A DNA stretch of 64,000 nt from Streptomyces sp. SCSIO 30461 (GCF_037023745.1 NZ_CP146101.1:1240001-1304000); one strand, 5' to 3'. Numbered from the stretch's first letter, positions 25,075 to 35,901 are shown. Notes: a model not told the origin generated them from the sequence alone. A program made the numbers and translations.

Positions 25075-27258
25075 TCAGCAGCGTGCCGGCAGCTCGAACC
25101 ACACCACCTTGCCGGTCGAGAGCCGGGTCGCGCCCCACCGTCTGGCCAGCCGGTTCACCAGGAACAGCCCACGACCGCCCTCGTCCGTGTCACGCGCCCG
25201 CCGCTGTCGGGGCAACTGCGGTGAGTCGTCGCCGACTTCGCAGCGCAGCACGTCCGTGCGCAGCAGGCGCAGTGTCACCGGCCGCTCCGCGTACCGCACG
25301 GCATTGGTGACCACCTCGCTGACCAGCAGCTCCACCGAGTCGGACAGCTCCTCAAGACCCCAACGGGCCAGTGCTCTGCGGGCCAGCCTGCGGGCTCGGC
25401 CGGGCGCCCGCTCCTCAGGCTCCAGATACCAGTAGGCGACATCGCTCGGCGCGATCCCGTCGAAGCGGGCGGCGAGCAGCGCGATGTCGTCATCGCGGTC
25501 GCCGGGACCCAGCACGTCCAGCACGTCGTCGCAGAGTGCCTCGAGCGGCGGCGAGTGGTCGGGGCCTGTGAGCTGGGCGGTCGCCGCCAGCCGTTCCCTG
25601 AGCTGCTCGATCCCGGTCCACACGTCCCGCAGCCGGGACTCGACGAGACCGTCCGTGTAGAGCAGCAGCGTGGCTCCGGCGGGTGCGTCCAGCTCGACCG
25701 CCTCGAAATCCACCCCGCCGACGCCGATCGGCGCACCCGGGGGCACCCGGAGCACCTCCGCCCGGCCGCCGAGGTGGAGCAGTATCGGCGGCGGATGGCC
25801 CGCGTTGGCGATGGTGATCCGGTGTGCGACCGGGTCGTACACCGCGTACAGACATGTCGCCATGCGGTCGGTGCCCAGCCGCTGGGCCTGCTCGTCCAGG
25901 TGGTGCAGCACCTCCTGCGGGGGCAGGTCGAGACCCGCGAGGGTCTGGGCCGTGGTGCGCAGCTGGCCCATGATCGCGGCCGAGGTCATGGAATGGCCCA
26001 TCACATCCCCCACGACCAGCGCCACCCGGCTGCCCGGCAGCGGGATCGCGTCGTACCAGTCACCACCGACCCGAGCCGTCTCGGCCGCCGGGAGATAGCG
26101 CGACGCGAGCCGCACACCGGTCGGCTGGGGGAGCCCCTCGGGCAGCATGGTGCGCTGGAGTTCGTCGGCGATGTACGCCTCGCGCCCGTACAGCACCGCC
26201 TTGTCGATGCCGAGCGCGGTGTGGGTGGCCAGCTGGGCGGCCACCAGCAGGTCGTTCGGTTCGAAGGCCGGGCGGTCGGGCCGACGAAGGAAGATCGCCG
26301 CTCCGGTGACCCGGCGCCTGCCGCGCAGCGGCGCGAGGATCGCGCGATGGCCCGTCGGCAGGGTCCGGCCGTCGCCGAGCAGTTCGGGCAGGGCGGCGCG
26401 GGCCGCGGCGGAGTCCCCGAAGACGGGCCGCACACCCCGCAGCACCTCGGCGAGCGCCCCACCGGTCTGCACCTCGCACAGGTCCGCCACCGGCAGGTCG
26501 GCCTGCGGATTCAGCACCGGCACCTGGACGGTGTTGGTGACCAGCGCGTTCTCCGTGTCCTCGTCGGTTAAACGCAGCCGGTCGGTACGCCGCAGACGCA
26601 GCACGAACGGTGAGACCGGCCGCTCGTCCCCGACCGGCAGCGGGTCGCGCAGATAGACCAGGATCGCGTCGGAGAACGTCGGCACGGTCGCCCGGCACAG
26701 CCCGAGCACGATCTCGTCCAGGTCGATCCCGCGTGCGATACGGCGGGTCGCGGCGCCCACGAACCGCAGCCGGTCGCCCTCGCGCCGGGCGGCACCGGCC
26801 CCGTCCTGCGGCGGGCTCGGAGGCGCGGGTACGCCGGTCGGTCCCGGCGCGGAGAGCGGGCCCTGCGCGGGCGCCTGGCCCGGGACGGCGGACGCGGAAG
26901 CCGCCGCGGAGGAAGAGGCCGACGGCGCTGAGGAGGCTTGAGGCGTGGATGCCCCCTGGGGCGCCGATGCGGCCTGGTCGGAGGCAGCCCCCTGCTGGGT
27001 CGATGCGGCCGGGCTCGTGGCTGCGGCGGCCGGTGCCGGCGACTGGGCGGGCACGTTCCCGCCCGACGGCGTGGCCGGGTGCGTGCCCGCCTCGTGCCGT
27101 GGCCGGGTGCGCTCCTGAGACCGGGCAGCGAGGGGCTGCCGGCCTTCATGGGAGGTGGGATGCTCCGTCACGCGTGGGATTCCGTCCGTCCGGGCCGGTG
27201 GTACGAGGTCAGGGCCGGTTCTCCGGATCGTGCCGGACACGTCGGGTAGCCGGGCCAT
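25075..27258 (-). CDS. SpoIIE-type PP2C phosphatase with GAF and ATP-binding domains
   Basis: Up to 727 residues (ATG 27258; GTG 27171, VTEHPTSHEG, is a plausible alternative). A disordered Ala/Ser/Pro-rich N-terminus of about 150 residues precedes a GAF-like sensor, then a SpoIIE/PP2C domain (ASRYLPAAETARVGGDWYD, VALVVGDVMGHSMTSAAIMGQLR, LLLYTDGLVESR) and a C-terminal HATPase_c_2 domain (DSVELLVSEVVTNAVRYAE, DTDEGGRGLFLVNRLARRWG). Streptomyces encodes many such proteins, thought to act in partner-switching control of sigma factors: the phosphatase dephosphorylates an anti-anti-sigma factor and the kinase domain rephosphorylates it. No antagonist gene is adjacent. Confidence 0.88.
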   Translation of the reverse strand: MARLPDVSGTIRRTGPDLVPPARTDGIPRVTEHPTSHEGRQPLAARSQERTRPRHEAGTHPATPSGGNVPAQSPAPAAAATSPAASTQQGAASDQAASAPQGASTPQASSAPSASSSAAASASAVPGQAPAQGPLSAPGPTGVPAPPSPPQDGAGAARREGDRLRFVGAATRRIARGIDLDEIVLGLCRATVPTFSDAILVYLRDPLPVGDERPVSPFVLRLRRTDRLRLTDEDTENALVTNTVQVPVLNPQADLPVADLCEVQTGGALAEVLRGVRPVFGDSAAARAALPELLGDGRTLPTGHRAILAPLRGRRRVTGAAIFLRRPDRPAFEPNDLLVAAQLATHTALGIDKAVLYGREAYIADELQRTMLPEGLPQPTGVRLASRYLPAAETARVGGDWYDAIPLPGSRVALVVGDVMGHSMTSAAIMGQLRTTAQTLAGLDLPPQEVLHHLDEQAQRLGTDRMATCLYAVYDPVAHRITIANAGHPPPILLHLGGRAEVLRVPPGAPIGVGGVDFEAVELDAPAGATLLLYTDGLVESRLRDVWTGIEQLRERLAATAQLTGPDHSPPLEALCDDVLDVLGPGDRDDDIALLAARFDGIAPSDVAYWYLEPEERAPGRARRLARRALARWGLEELSDSVELLVSEVVTNAVRYAERPVTLRLLRTDVLRCEVGDDSPQLPRQRRARDTDEGGRGLFLVNRLARRWGATRLSTGKVVWFELPARC

Positions 27259-27602
27259 GGCGTCTCGGGTGCCGCTGTGGGTGTCCCCACGGCCCCGGGC
27301 GCCGACATCCCAGGGCCTTTGATGTATCCCCTACCCACTCCGGGCGGGGCGTCGACAAAAAGAAGGAGATCCGGGCCCACATCAAGCACGGTCTGCTCCC
27401 CCTCGTGGTGACTTGCGGTCAGTTCCGGTGCGGTGCTGAGTCGTTGCCGATTCGTCTTGCCGATCCATTGTGCGGTCGCTGTGCGACGGCTGTGCGATTT
27501 TCTGCGATGTGGTGCGGCGTTGTGGCGTCTTTGCGATGTGGCCTTGCGGAGGACGATCCTACGTTTGAACCCCGGGGGCACATCAAGGGTCTCACGGCCT
27601 CG
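27259..27602. other. intergenic, no gene recognised
   Basis: About 340 bases, less GC-rich than its surroundings, with repeated TGTGCGA/TGCGATG phrases around 27470-27540. AAGAAGGAGAT near 27361 resembles a ribosome site, but no convincing frame follows. It separates the SpoIIE gene from the end of the DUF402 gene and probably carries the SpoIIE promoter. Confidence 0.4.
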
Positions 27603-28268
27603 TCATGCCGACCTGCAGTCCGGCGCGTGATTCCAGTCGGCCGGCAGCTCGGGGATCGGCCACCCAGGATCGGGCCGCCAGTCCTCCCAGCCGTCCGAGA
27701 ACGGCGGACCCCAGGAACGGATGACCTCGACGGCCGACTGCCCGGCCGCCCGCACCCGCAGCGCCTGCCGGGCGTCCATCAGCCCGGACTGCTGCGCCTG
27801 GTCGAACTCGTCCTCGTCCAGCCAGCGCCAGCTGCGGTCGGGGCGTACGGAGATGTCGAGGAAGTGGTCCTCCGAGTCGACCCCGCCCACCCACCGGGTG
27901 CGCGGCTCCTCGAGGTTCACGTACCAGTTCTTGAACCGCCAACCGCTGTCCCAGAAGAGCCACACCGACCAGGGCTCGTGCCGTCTGGCCAGCTTCAGCA
28001 CCCCCATGCCCGACCAGTGCGCGCGGGCCGTGGTGCGGGGCGCGGTGTAGCGGGTGGCGAGCGGCTCCTGGTGGACCGGGCTGCCATCGCTGAGCACGGG
28101 CCGTACGCACTCGGTGCCCGGCGCCATCCATACGGCCAGCAGGTCGTCGGTGTCCTCGACCACCGTCACGGGTCGGCAGATGTGCACGTCACCGGAGGAG
28201 TTGCCGCGGTAGCGCCACAGGATGTGGTCCCCGGGCGCCCAGTGCGGGAAGTCTGCCGTACCTGTCAT
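27603..28268 (-). CDS. DUF402 (FomD-like barrel) protein
   Basis: 221 residues. The core WFKNWYVNLEEPRTR-like block (here FKNWYVNLEEPRTRW), VDSEDHFLDISVRPDRSWRWLDEDEFDQA and DARQALRVRAAGQSAVEVI is typical of DUF402, whose best-studied member FomD hydrolyses CMP-linked phosphonate esters and whose relatives include nucleoside phosphatases. A metal-dependent nucleotide phosphohydrolase role is therefore possible. It is transcribed alone; the C-terminal residues are Pro/Trp-rich. Confidence 0.8.
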   Translation of the reverse strand: MTGTADFPHWAPGDHILWRYRGNSSGDVHICRPVTVVEDTDDLLAVWMAPGTECVRPVLSDGSPVHQEPLATRYTAPRTTARAHWSGMGVLKLARRHEPWSVWLFWDSGWRFKNWYVNLEEPRTRWVGGVDSEDHFLDISVRPDRSWRWLDEDEFDQAQQSGLMDARQALRVRAAGQSAVEVIRSWGPPFSDGWEDWRPDPGWPIPELPADWNHAPDCRSA

Positions 28269-28410
28269 GCGCAGATCTTAGAGCCATGGGCCGTGGGGCG
28301 CTGCGGTGCAGGTCACGGGGCCGGGTGGGGAGCCGCCCGGCCCCGCGCGTGCGTCAGGGATGCTGCTCCGTGGATGCGGCGGGAGTCATCCGGCGCAGTC
28401 CCCCGGCGCC

Positions 28411-29802
28411 TCAGGGATGGGTCATCCGCAGCACGTCCAGTGTCTCGTCCAGCTGGTCCAGCGTCAGATCACCGCGCTCCACGTACCCGGACTCCAGCAC
28501 CACCTGACGGATCGTCTTCCGCTCGGCGAGTGACTTCTTGGCGACCTTCGCCGCCTCCTCGTATCCGATGTACTTGTTCAGCGGGGTGACCACCGAGGGC
28601 GAGGACTCGGCGTACTCACGGGCACGCTTCTCGTCGGCGGTGATGCCGTCCACGGTGCGGTCGGCCAGCAGCCGGGACGCGTTCGCGAGCAGCCGCACGG
28701 ACTCCAGCACGTTCCTGGCGATCACCGGCAGCATCACGTTCAGCTCGAAGTTCCCAGCGGCCCCCGCGATGGCGACGGTCGCGTCATTGCCCATCACCTG
28801 CGCCGCCACCATCAACACCGCCTCCGGGATGACCGGATTGACCTTGCCCGGCATGATGGAGGAGCCCGGCTGGAGGTCGGGCAGCGCGATCTCGGCGAGT
28901 CCGGTCCGCGGACCGCTCGCCATCCAACGCAGATCGTTGGCGATCTTGGTGAGTGAGACGGCGATGGTACGCAGCTGTCCCGAGGTCTCCACCAGACCGT
29001 CCCGGGCGCCCTGTGCCTCGAAGTGGTCACGGGCCTCGGTCAGCGGCAGCCCGGTCGCCCGAGCGACCTCGGCGATGACGGCCGCCGAGAATCCGGGCGG
29101 GGTGTTGATGCCGGTGCCCACCGCCGTACCGCCGAGAGGCAGCTCGGCGAGCCTGGGCAGCGAGGCCCGCAGCCGTTCGACGCCGTAGCGGATCTGGGCG
29201 GCGTATCCGCCGAACTCCTGACCGAGGGTGACGGGCGTCGCGTCCATCAGATGGGTGCGCCCGGACTTCACGACCCCGGCGAACGCGGCGGCTTTGCGCT
29301 CCAGCGACGCGGCGAGGTGCTCCAGGGCCGGGATGAGGTCCCGGCTCACGGCCGCGGTGGCGGCGATGTGGATGGAGGAAGGGAATACGTCGTTCGACGA
29401 CTGCGAGGCGTTGACGTGGTCGTTCGGGTGGACGGGGCGCCCGAGGCGCTCACCGGCGAGCGTCGCCAGGACCTCGTTCGTGTTCATGTTGGACGAGGTG
29501 CCGGAACCGGTCTGGAACACATCGACCGGGAAGTGCTCGTCCCACCGCCCTTCGGCCACCTCGGCCGCCGCGTCCTGGACGGCCTCGGCGATGTCCTTGT
29601 CGAGCACCCCCAGCTCCGCGTTCACCTTGGCGGCGGCGGCCTTGATCCGGGCGAGTGCCTCGATGTGGGCGCGTTCGAGGCGCTGCCCCGAGACCGGGAA
29701 GTTCTCCACGGCCCGCTGGGTCTGCGCCCGCCACTTGGCGTGGGCGGGAACCTTCACCTCGCCCATCGAGTCGTGCTCGATCCGGTATCGCTGGTCAGAC
29801 AT
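28411..29802 (-). CDS. fumC: class II fumarate hydratase
   Basis: 463 residues from ATG 29802, which follows AGGAGG. It interconverts fumarate and malate in the TCA cycle without an iron-sulfur cluster. Family signatures: [48 protein letters not shown] and the catalytic loop [12 protein letters not shown]. Length matches bacterial FumC. About 100 bases upstream ends a class I fumarase gene on the same strand. Confidence 0.95.
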   Translation of the reverse strand: MSDQRYRIEHDSMGEVKVPAHAKWRAQTQRAVENFPVSGQRLERAHIEALARIKAAAAKVNAELGVLDKDIAEAVQDAAAEVAEGRWDEHFPVDVFQTGSGTSSNMNTNEVLATLAGERLGRPVHPNDHVNASQSSNDVFPSSIHIAATAAVSRDLIPALEHLAASLERKAAAFAGVVKSGRTHLMDATPVTLGQEFGGYAAQIRYGVERLRASLPRLAELPLGGTAVGTGINTPPGFSAAVIAEVARATGLPLTEARDHFEAQGARDGLVETSGQLRTIAVSLTKIANDLRWMASGPRTGLAEIALPDLQPGSSIMPGKVNPVIPEAVLMVAAQVMGNDATVAIAGAAGNFELNVMLPVIARNVLESVRLLANASRLLADRTVDGITADEKRAREYAESSPSVVTPLNKYIGYEEAAKVAKKSLAERKTIRQVVLESGYVERGDLTLDQLDETLDVLRMTHP

Positions 29803-29899
29803 CTCCAAACCTCCTGTGCAGGCTGAGCACTTGCCGAGGACCATGTATTCCCGCGATCCCATGGTCCCGGCAAGCGCTCACCGGAGGTGTCGCCCGATG

Positions 29900-31582
29900 T
29901 CAGCCCAGGCCGGGGCCCCGAACCGGGATGCTGGTGAAGGTGGGCGCCGGCGCGGGGTTCTGGAAGAAGTCCGCACCCTTGTCGTCCACCACGATGAACG
30001 CGGGGAAGTCCTCGACCTCGATCTTCCAGACCGCCTCCATGCCGAGCTCCTCGTACTCGACCACCTCGACCTTCTTGATGCAGTCCTGGGCGAGCCGGGC
30101 CGCAGGGCCGCCGATCGACCCCAGGTAGAAGCCGCCGTGCGCCGCGCAGGCGTCCGTGACCTGCTTGCTGCGGTTGCCCTTGGCCAGCATGACCTTGGAG
30201 CCGCCCGCTGCCTGGAACTGCTCGACGTAGGAGTCCATCCGGCCCGCCGTCGTCGGGCCGAAGGAGCCGGATGCGTAGCCCTCGGGGGTCTTGGCCGGGC
30301 CCGCGTAGTACACCGGGTGGTCCTTCAGGTACTGCGGCATCTCCTCGCCCGCGTCCAGCCGTTCCTTGATCTTGGCGTGCGCGATGTCACGCGCCACGAC
30401 CAGCGGGCCGGAAAGCGAGAGGCGGGTCTTGACCGGGTACTTCGTCAGCTCGGCGAGGATCTCGTCCATCGGCTGGTTGAGGTCGATCCGGACCACGTCG
30501 GCGGACTCGGCGGACTCGCTGAGGTGCTCGTCGGTGGTCTCCGGCAGGAAGCGCGCCGGGTCCGTCTCCAGCTGCTCCAGGAACACGCCGTCGGCGGTGA
30601 TCTTCGCGACCGCCTGGCGATCCGCCGAGCAGGACACGGCGATCGCGACCGGGCAGGATGCGCCGTGCCGGGGCAGGCGTACCACCCGGACGTCGTGGCA
30701 GAAGTACTTGCCGCCGAACTGCGCGCCGATGCCGATCCTCTGCGTCAGCTCGAAGACCTTCTCCTCCAGCTCCTTGTCCCGGAAGCCGTGGCCGAGCACC
30801 GAGCCCTCGTCCGGCAGCTCGTCGAGGTAGTGCGCGGAGGCGTACTTCGCGGTCTTGAGCGCGAACTCGGCCGACGTGCCGCCGACCACGATCGCCAGGT
30901 GGTACGGCGGGCAGGCGGCGGTGCCAAGCGAGCGGATCTTCTCCTCCAGGAACTTCATCATGGAGGCCTCGTTCAGGACGGCCTTGGTCTCCTGGTAGAG
31001 GAAGGACTTGTTGGCGGAGCCGCCGCCCTTGGCCATGAAGAGGAACTTGTACGCGCCGCCGTCGGTCGCGTACAGCTCGATCTGCGCGGGCAGGTTCGAG
31101 CCGGTGTTCTTCTCGTCCCACATGGTCAGCGGAGCCATCTGCGAGTAGCGCAGATTGAGCCTGGTGTACGCGTCGAAGATGCCGCGCGAGAGCGCCTCCG
31201 CGTCGCCGCCCTCCGTCAACACGTTCTGTCCGCGCTTGCCCATGACGATCGCCGTGCCGGTGTCCTGGCACATGGGGAGGACGCCCGCGGCCGCGATGTT
31301 GGCGTTCTTCAGCAGGTCGAGCGCGACGAACTTGTCGTTCGACGAGGCCTCGGGGTCGTCGATGATCTTGCGCAGCTGGGCGAGGTGCGCCGGACGCAGA
31401 TAGTGCTGGATGTCGTGGATCGCCTCTTCGGCCAGCTTGCGCAGCGCCTCGGGCTCGACCTTGAGGAACGTACGTCCGTCCGCCTCGAAAGTGGAGACAC
31501 CCTCGGCGGTCACCAGGCGGTACGGCGTGGTGTCCTCTCCCAGCGGGAGCAGATCGGAGTACTGGAACTCAGGGCTGGGCAT
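29900..31582 (-). CDS. class I (iron-sulfur) fumarate hydratase
   Basis: 560 residues from ATG 31582 (GAGG eight to nine bases before; ATG 31591 is also in frame). Contains the alpha and beta domains of class I fumarases in one chain: [64 protein letters not shown] and the C-terminal [14 protein letters not shown]. Three cysteines consistent with a 4Fe-4S cluster are present. The enzyme is oxygen-sensitive in other organisms, so pairing with cluster-free FumC gives redundancy under oxidative stress. Confidence 0.93.
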   Translation of the reverse strand: MPSPEFQYSDLLPLGEDTTPYRLVTAEGVSTFEADGRTFLKVEPEALRKLAEEAIHDIQHYLRPAHLAQLRKIIDDPEASSNDKFVALDLLKNANIAAAGVLPMCQDTGTAIVMGKRGQNVLTEGGDAEALSRGIFDAYTRLNLRYSQMAPLTMWDEKNTGSNLPAQIELYATDGGAYKFLFMAKGGGSANKSFLYQETKAVLNEASMMKFLEEKIRSLGTAACPPYHLAIVVGGTSAEFALKTAKYASAHYLDELPDEGSVLGHGFRDKELEEKVFELTQRIGIGAQFGGKYFCHDVRVVRLPRHGASCPVAIAVSCSADRQAVAKITADGVFLEQLETDPARFLPETTDEHLSESAESADVVRIDLNQPMDEILAELTKYPVKTRLSLSGPLVVARDIAHAKIKERLDAGEEMPQYLKDHPVYYAGPAKTPEGYASGSFGPTTAGRMDSYVEQFQAAGGSKVMLAKGNRSKQVTDACAAHGGFYLGSIGGPAARLAQDCIKKVEVVEYEELGMEAVWKIEVEDFPAFIVVDDKGADFFQNPAPAPTFTSIPVRGPGLG

Positions 31583-31847
31583 GACGGCCATTCCTCACTC
31601 GGCAGACTGCGGCGCGGCCTCCGTTGGCGCGCGCGCCCACAAGCGTAAGGCGCCTGTCCGAGTCCGGTCTTGTGAGGTAGGGCTCAGTCGGCTGCGCGGT
31701 CGCGCAGGGGCGGGCGCGCCGCGCGACCCGGACCCTCCGGAGCCCGGAAGCCGTGGCAGGGCGCGTTACCGGAACCGGCTCGCTCGTACGGCCTGATCCG
31801 AACGGTAGGCCTAGTCGCGATCTATCGCGTTTCGCTACCCTGACTCC

Positions 31848-32606
31848 GTGGACCTCGAGAAGCGTGCATCAGCGGGCTCCGGCCCCGTCCAGTCCGGGCC
31901 GCCTGTCGTTCCAGCCGGCGGCAGCCCCGGCACGCATGGCGTCGAGAACGGCGCGGACGCGACGGCCGGAGCCAAAGCGGGCGCCGGTGCCATCCGCGCC
32001 TCGGACGCCGACCGCGACCGGATCGCGGACATCCTCCGGGAGGCCCTGGCCGAGGGGCGGCTCGACCCGGAGGAGCACACCGAGCGCATCGACGCGGCCT
32101 ACCGCGCCAAGACCGTGGGCGAACTCGAGCCGATCGTGCGGGACCTGCCGGCGGCGCGGCCCCGCACCGAACCGTGGACGGCGTACGACGAGGGCACGGG
32201 CACGGGTATGCCCAGCGGCCCGGCCGAGAACCTGGTCGCCGTGTTCTCCAGCGCCACCCGGCGGGGCCGTTGGCGGGTGGGCGCGCGGACCAACGCCTTC
32301 GCGTTCTTCGGCAATGTCGAGATCGACCTGACCGAGGCGATGTTCGGGCAGCGGCTGACGGTCGTCAACGCGACATCGGTCTTCGGCAACGTCGAGGTGC
32401 GTGTCCCGGAGAACATCACGCTGCGCGGTGGCGGCACGGGCATCCTCGGCAACTTCGAGGTGGTCGCGCTGGAGGGCACCGACCCGCAGGCCCCGGTGGT
32501 GGTCGTCAACGGCTACTCCGTGTTCGGCAACGTGGAAGCCAAGCCGAAGCGCGGCAAGCGGGTCACCGATCTGCACGGCAAGCTGCGCGGGCACCTGGGC
32601 CGCTGA
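31848..32606 (+). CDS. DUF1707 (SHOCT-like) and LiaF-like domain protein
   Basis: 252 residues from GTG 31848. After a Gly/Ala/Pro-rich N-terminus, IRASDADRDRIADILREALAEGRLDPEEHTERIDAAYRAKTVGELEPIVRDLP is the DUF1707 helical domain frequent in actinobacterial membrane-associated proteins. The C-terminal part (AFFGNVEIDLT, SVFGNVEVRVPENITL, SVFGNVEAKP) is a repeated beta-strand pattern like the cell-wall-active antibiotic response domain of LiaF/VraT. No membrane helix is present, so it is probably cytoplasmic and peripheral. Exact function unknown. Confidence 0.8.
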   Translation: MDLEKRASAGSGPVQSGPPVVPAGGSPGTHGVENGADATAGAKAGAGAIRASDADRDRIADILREALAEGRLDPEEHTERIDAAYRAKTVGELEPIVRDLPAARPRTEPWTAYDEGTGTGMPSGPAENLVAVFSSATRRGRWRVGARTNAFAFFGNVEIDLTEAMFGQRLTVVNATSVFGNVEVRVPENITLRGGGTGILGNFEVVALEGTDPQAPVVVVNGYSVFGNVEAKPKRGKRVTDLHGKLRGHLGR

Positions 32607-32846
32607 CTGCGCCTGGGGATTCGGCGGCACCCGGGATTCGGCGGCGCCGACGGGCGCGGGCGCGTCGGGCCCGCGCGGCTGGTGCGGATCTGCGGGCGTC
32701 GCACTCGGATCTCGGCGCAACTCAGTGCATAGGCGCGCGTACAGCGGGTAGGCCTTGCTGCATCGTCTCCCACTCGATCGCTTGACGTTCGCTCGATCGC
32801 TCGCGAAGCCGTCAGCCCAGCCGTCGTCAGTCGTCAGGAGTAGACC

Positions 32847-33203
32847 GTGCTGCAACTGCCGCATCAGCCCATGCAGGTAGCCGCCGTTCCGCCCCAGCGA
32901 ACCTCTGCTCGGGAAGATCAGGACGCGCCCTGGCATACGGCGGCCGTGTGCCGCCGGGACGAAGCCGGGCTGTTCTTCGCACCGTCCAAGGAACCGACCG
33001 CGGCGCGGCTCTCCCGCGAGGAGGCCGCCAAGCGGGTCTGCGCCCGCTGCCCTGTCCTGCTGGAGTGCCGCGAGCACGCACTGCTCCAGCCCGAGCCCTA
33101 CGGGGTGTGGGGCGGCCTCACCGCGGCCGAGCGCCGTGTGGTGCTGGCCCGTCGCAGGCGGCGCGAGACCGAGCTGAAGAAACCCGCTTCTTCGGTGGCC
33201 TGA
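32847..33203 (+). CDS. wblI: WhiB-like regulator, WblI-type by context
   Basis: 118 residues from GTG 32847. Four cysteines (35, 65, 68, 74) in the C-x29-C-x2-C-x5-C spacing that binds a 4Fe-4S cluster, followed by the turn GVWGGLTAAERRVVLARRRRR, the WhiB signature and basic DNA-contact tail. WhiB-like proteins act with the principal sigma factor as redox-responsive regulators. In Streptomyces coelicolor, wblI lies beside glpX, and the same convergent neighbour is present here, which is the basis of the symbol. Confidence 0.85.
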   Translation: MLQLPHQPMQVAAVPPQRTSAREDQDAPWHTAAVCRRDEAGLFFAPSKEPTAARLSREEAAKRVCARCPVLLECREHALLQPEPYGVWGGLTAAERRVVLARRRRRETELKKPASSVA

Positions 33204-33264
33204 CCGAGTGCCGTTCCGTCCGGGGCAGGCACGAGTGCCTTTCGTGCGATACGGGTGGACGTGA

Positions 33265-33323
33265 ACGGAAAGGGCAAGGGCGCCCCCACCGCGTGGACCG
33301 CGGATGAGGACGCCCCTTTCCGT
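33265..33323. terminator. inverted repeat between wblI and glpX
   Basis: ACGGAAAGGG (33265-33274) pairs with 33314-33323, enclosing about 39 bases that contain further GC-rich pairs. It lies between two convergent genes. Confidence 0.5.
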
Positions 33324-33375
33324 ACGCCCGTTCCGTACGTCTTTTCTTGAGCGACGTCTACCTTGAGCGTCGTCT

Positions 33376-34407
33376 CTACTGGGCGCGGTCGAAGTCGACG
33401 GCGCTGTACGCGCGCAGCTTCGACAGCCGGTGCCAGGAGTCGATCTGGCGGATCGTCCCGGACTTGGAGCGCATCACCAGGGACTGCGTGGTCGCGGTCT
33501 CCGCCCGGTAGCGCACACCGCGCAGCAACTCGCCGTCGGTGATACCCGTCGCTACGAAGAACACGTTGTCGCCACTGACCAGGTCGTTGGTGTAGAGCAC
33601 CCGGTCGAGGTCATGGCCGGCGTCGATGGCGCGCTGCCGCTCCTCTTCGTCCTTGGGCCACAGCTTGCCCTGGATGGTGCCGCCGAGGCACCGGATGGCG
33701 CAGGCGGCGATGATGCCCTCCGGCGTACCGCCGATGCCCATCAGCATGTCGACGCCGGTGCCGTCGCGCACGGCCATGATCGCGCCCGCGACGTCGCCGT
33801 CCGAGATGAACTTGATCCGGGCGCCGGTCTCCCGGATCTCCTTGACGATGCCCTCGTGGCGGGGCCGGTCGAGGATGACGACGGTGACGTCCTCGGGGGA
33901 GGAGTTCTTGGCCTTGGCGACACGGCGGATGTTCACCGCGACCGGGGCGTTGATGTCGACGAAGTCGGCGGCCTCGGGGCCGGTGACCAGCTTGTCCATG
34001 TAGAAGACGGCGGACGGGTCGAACATGGTGCCCCGGTCCGCGGCGGCGAGCACGGCGATCGCGTTGGGCATGCCCTTGGCCGCCAGGGTGGTGCCGTCGA
34101 TCGGGTCCACGGCGATGTCGCACTCCGCGCCGGTCCCGTCGCCGATGCGCTCTCCGTTGAAGAGCATCGGGGCCTCGTCCTTCTCGCCCTCCCCGATCAC
34201 GACGATCCCGTTCATGGACACGGTGTGCACCAGGGTCCGCATGGCCTTCACGGCCGCGCCGTCAGCCCCGTTCTTGTCGCCCCGGCCGACCCAGCGGCCG
34301 GCGGCCATTGCGGCGGCCTCGGTGACCCGGACGAGTTCGAGTGCGAGGTTGCGGTCGGGGGCCTCGGGGGAGACCTCCAGCTGGGACGGGAGATTGTGCT
34401 CGGTCAT
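33376..34407 (-). CDS. glpX: class II fructose-1,6-bisphosphatase GlpX
   Basis: 343 residues from ATG 34407. Catalyses the gluconeogenic removal of the 1-phosphate. Lithium-sensitive phosphatase motifs: [34 protein letters not shown] and [14 protein letters not shown] with [22 protein letters not shown] lies about 8-14 bases upstream. The downstream convergent wblI and the gene content agree with other Streptomyces. Confidence 0.94.
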   Translation of the reverse strand: MTEHNLPSQLEVSPEAPDRNLALELVRVTEAAAMAAGRWVGRGDKNGADGAAVKAMRTLVHTVSMNGIVVIGEGEKDEAPMLFNGERIGDGTGAECDIAVDPIDGTTLAAKGMPNAIAVLAAADRGTMFDPSAVFYMDKLVTGPEAADFVDINAPVAVNIRRVAKAKNSSPEDVTVVILDRPRHEGIVKEIRETGARIKFISDGDVAGAIMAVRDGTGVDMLMGIGGTPEGIIAACAIRCLGGTIQGKLWPKDEEERQRAIDAGHDLDRVLYTNDLVSGDNVFFVATGITDGELLRGVRYRAETATTQSLVMRSKSGTIRQIDSWHRLSKLRAYSAVDFDRAQ

Positions 34408-34532
34408 CGGAGCGCACCTTCCTGTACGACGACGGCCGGAAAAGAGAGGGTGCTGTGACTCTATCGGTACGTCGACAAATTGAGCAGTGGGCCCCACGTT
34501 TGAGCGCTAAACCTTGATGCGACCATAGTGCC

Positions 34533-35060
34533 GTGGCAGGTATGCGAGGCAAGCAGACGGTACGAGGAATGGTCCAGTCGCTGGCGGTGGTGCTGGCGGC
34601 TGCTTTCGTGGTCTATCTCTTCGTTCCGAGCGATGACAGCGCGGATCCGCTCAAGGCGGTCGACTACCGCGTCGAGCTGCTGACGGCGCGACGGGCCGCG
34701 CCGTACCCGGTGGCGGCGCCCATCGGGCTGCCCGAGGGCTGGAAGGCGACGTCGGTCTCGTACAAGCGCCAGAGCGGCGACCAGTGGCACCTCGGGTTCC
34801 TGGACCCGGACGGGCGCTATGTCGCCGTCGAGCAGTCCACGGCTCCGGCGAGCAGGTACATCCCGGACGTGACCCAGCGGGCGGAGAAGACCGAGCGAAC
34901 CGAGCAGGTCGCCGGTCTGGCATGGGAGCGCTGGGAGGGGCCGAAGTACGACGCGCTGGTGCGGACCGACGAGAAGGGCTCCATCACCGTGGTCACCGGA
35001 TCGGCGCCGTTCGAGCGGCTCGCCGAGATGGCGGCGGCACTGGACACCGGGAAGCCCTGA
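34533..35060 (+). CDS. DUF4245 membrane-anchored protein
   Basis: About 175 residues (GTG 34533; ATG 34542 is possible). One N-terminal helix (VQSLAVVLAAAFVVYLFVP) then a small extracytoplasmic domain with YPVAAPIGLPEGWKATSVSY, WHLGFLDPDGRYVAVEQS and a C-terminal ITVVTGSAPFERLAEMAAAL. This matches DUF4245, a conserved actinobacterial family of unknown function commonly found next to glpX. It is divergently transcribed from glpX with a gap of about 125 bases. Confidence 0.82.
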   Translation: MAGMRGKQTVRGMVQSLAVVLAAAFVVYLFVPSDDSADPLKAVDYRVELLTARRAAPYPVAAPIGLPEGWKATSVSYKRQSGDQWHLGFLDPDGRYVAVEQSTAPASRYIPDVTQRAEKTERTEQVAGLAWERWEGPKYDALVRTDEKGSITVVTGSAPFERLAEMAAALDTGKP

Positions 35061-35244
35061 CGGGCCCGGACCTGGCCGGGCGGGTACGGCGCGGGCGGAC
35101 CGCCGCGCGTACGGCAGGGCATTCGCCGCACGTACGGCAGGAGCGCGACCCGCGTCAGGCGGGCGCGCGAGGAGGCCGCCGGCGAACCCGGGTCAGGGTG
35201 TCGGCGGCCTCGTGCCATGGCCGTGAGGGGCGTTGTGCGGCCTG

Positions 35245-35835
35245 TCAGACGGTCGTGACGACCTCGTCGAAGGGCAGCCGCGGCGAGCGCGGGAACCAGG
35301 CGCCATCGCCCGGCTTGCCGATGTTGACGACCATCAGGGGAGTGTGGTCGTCGTCCAGGAACTCCTTCTGGAGCCCGGCGAAGTCCACACCGGTCATCGG
35401 GCCCGCCGCCAGGCCGGCGGCGCGGACACCCACGATGAAGTAGGCGGCCTGGAGCGCCGCGTTCAGCAGGGCGGAGCGCTCCCGCGCCGGACGCTCGGCG
35501 AAGAACATGTCCTTGGCCTGCGGGAAGTGCGGAAGCAGCGCGGGCAGCTCCTCGTGGAACTCGTTGTCGGCGGCGAGGATCGCGACCAGCGGAGCGGCGG
35601 CGGTCTTGGCCCGGTTGCCCTCGGACATGTGAGGCACCAGGCGTGCGCGGGCTTCGGCGGAGCGGACCAGGACGACGCGCAGTGGCGTCTGGTTGAAGGC
35701 CGTCGGGCCGAATTTCACCAGGTCGTAGATGGCCTGCACCTGTTCTTCGGTCACCGGCTCGTCGGTGAAGGTGTTGGCGGTGCGGGCTTCGCGGAACAGG
35801 AGGTCCTGGGCTGCGGCGTCGAGTACGAGAGACAT
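35245..35835 (-). CDS. malonic semialdehyde reductase-like nitroreductase family protein
   Basis: 196 residues from ATG 35835 (GGAAGG 7 bases upstream). An FMN-dependent nitroreductase fold close to RutE/HadB-type proteins: FREARTANTFTDEPVTEEQV, LVKFGPTAFNQTPLRVVLVRS, and GVRAAGLAAGPMTGVDF. RutE relatives reduce malonic semialdehyde or act on nitroaromatics. It is monocistronic; two 16-bp direct repeats upstream probably bind a regulator. No regulator gene is adjacent. Confidence 0.83.
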   Translation of the reverse strand: MSLVLDAAAQDLLFREARTANTFTDEPVTEEQVQAIYDLVKFGPTAFNQTPLRVVLVRSAEARARLVPHMSEGNRAKTAAAPLVAILAADNEFHEELPALLPHFPQAKDMFFAERPARERSALLNAALQAAYFIVGVRAAGLAAGPMTGVDFAGLQKEFLDDDHTPLMVVNIGKPGDGAWFPRSPRLPFDEVVTTV

Positions 35836-35901
35836 CGGCATACCTTCCGGGTGTGCAAGGGGGTGTCAGGTACGCGGACGACCGTACGGCCGAGATGGGT
35901 T

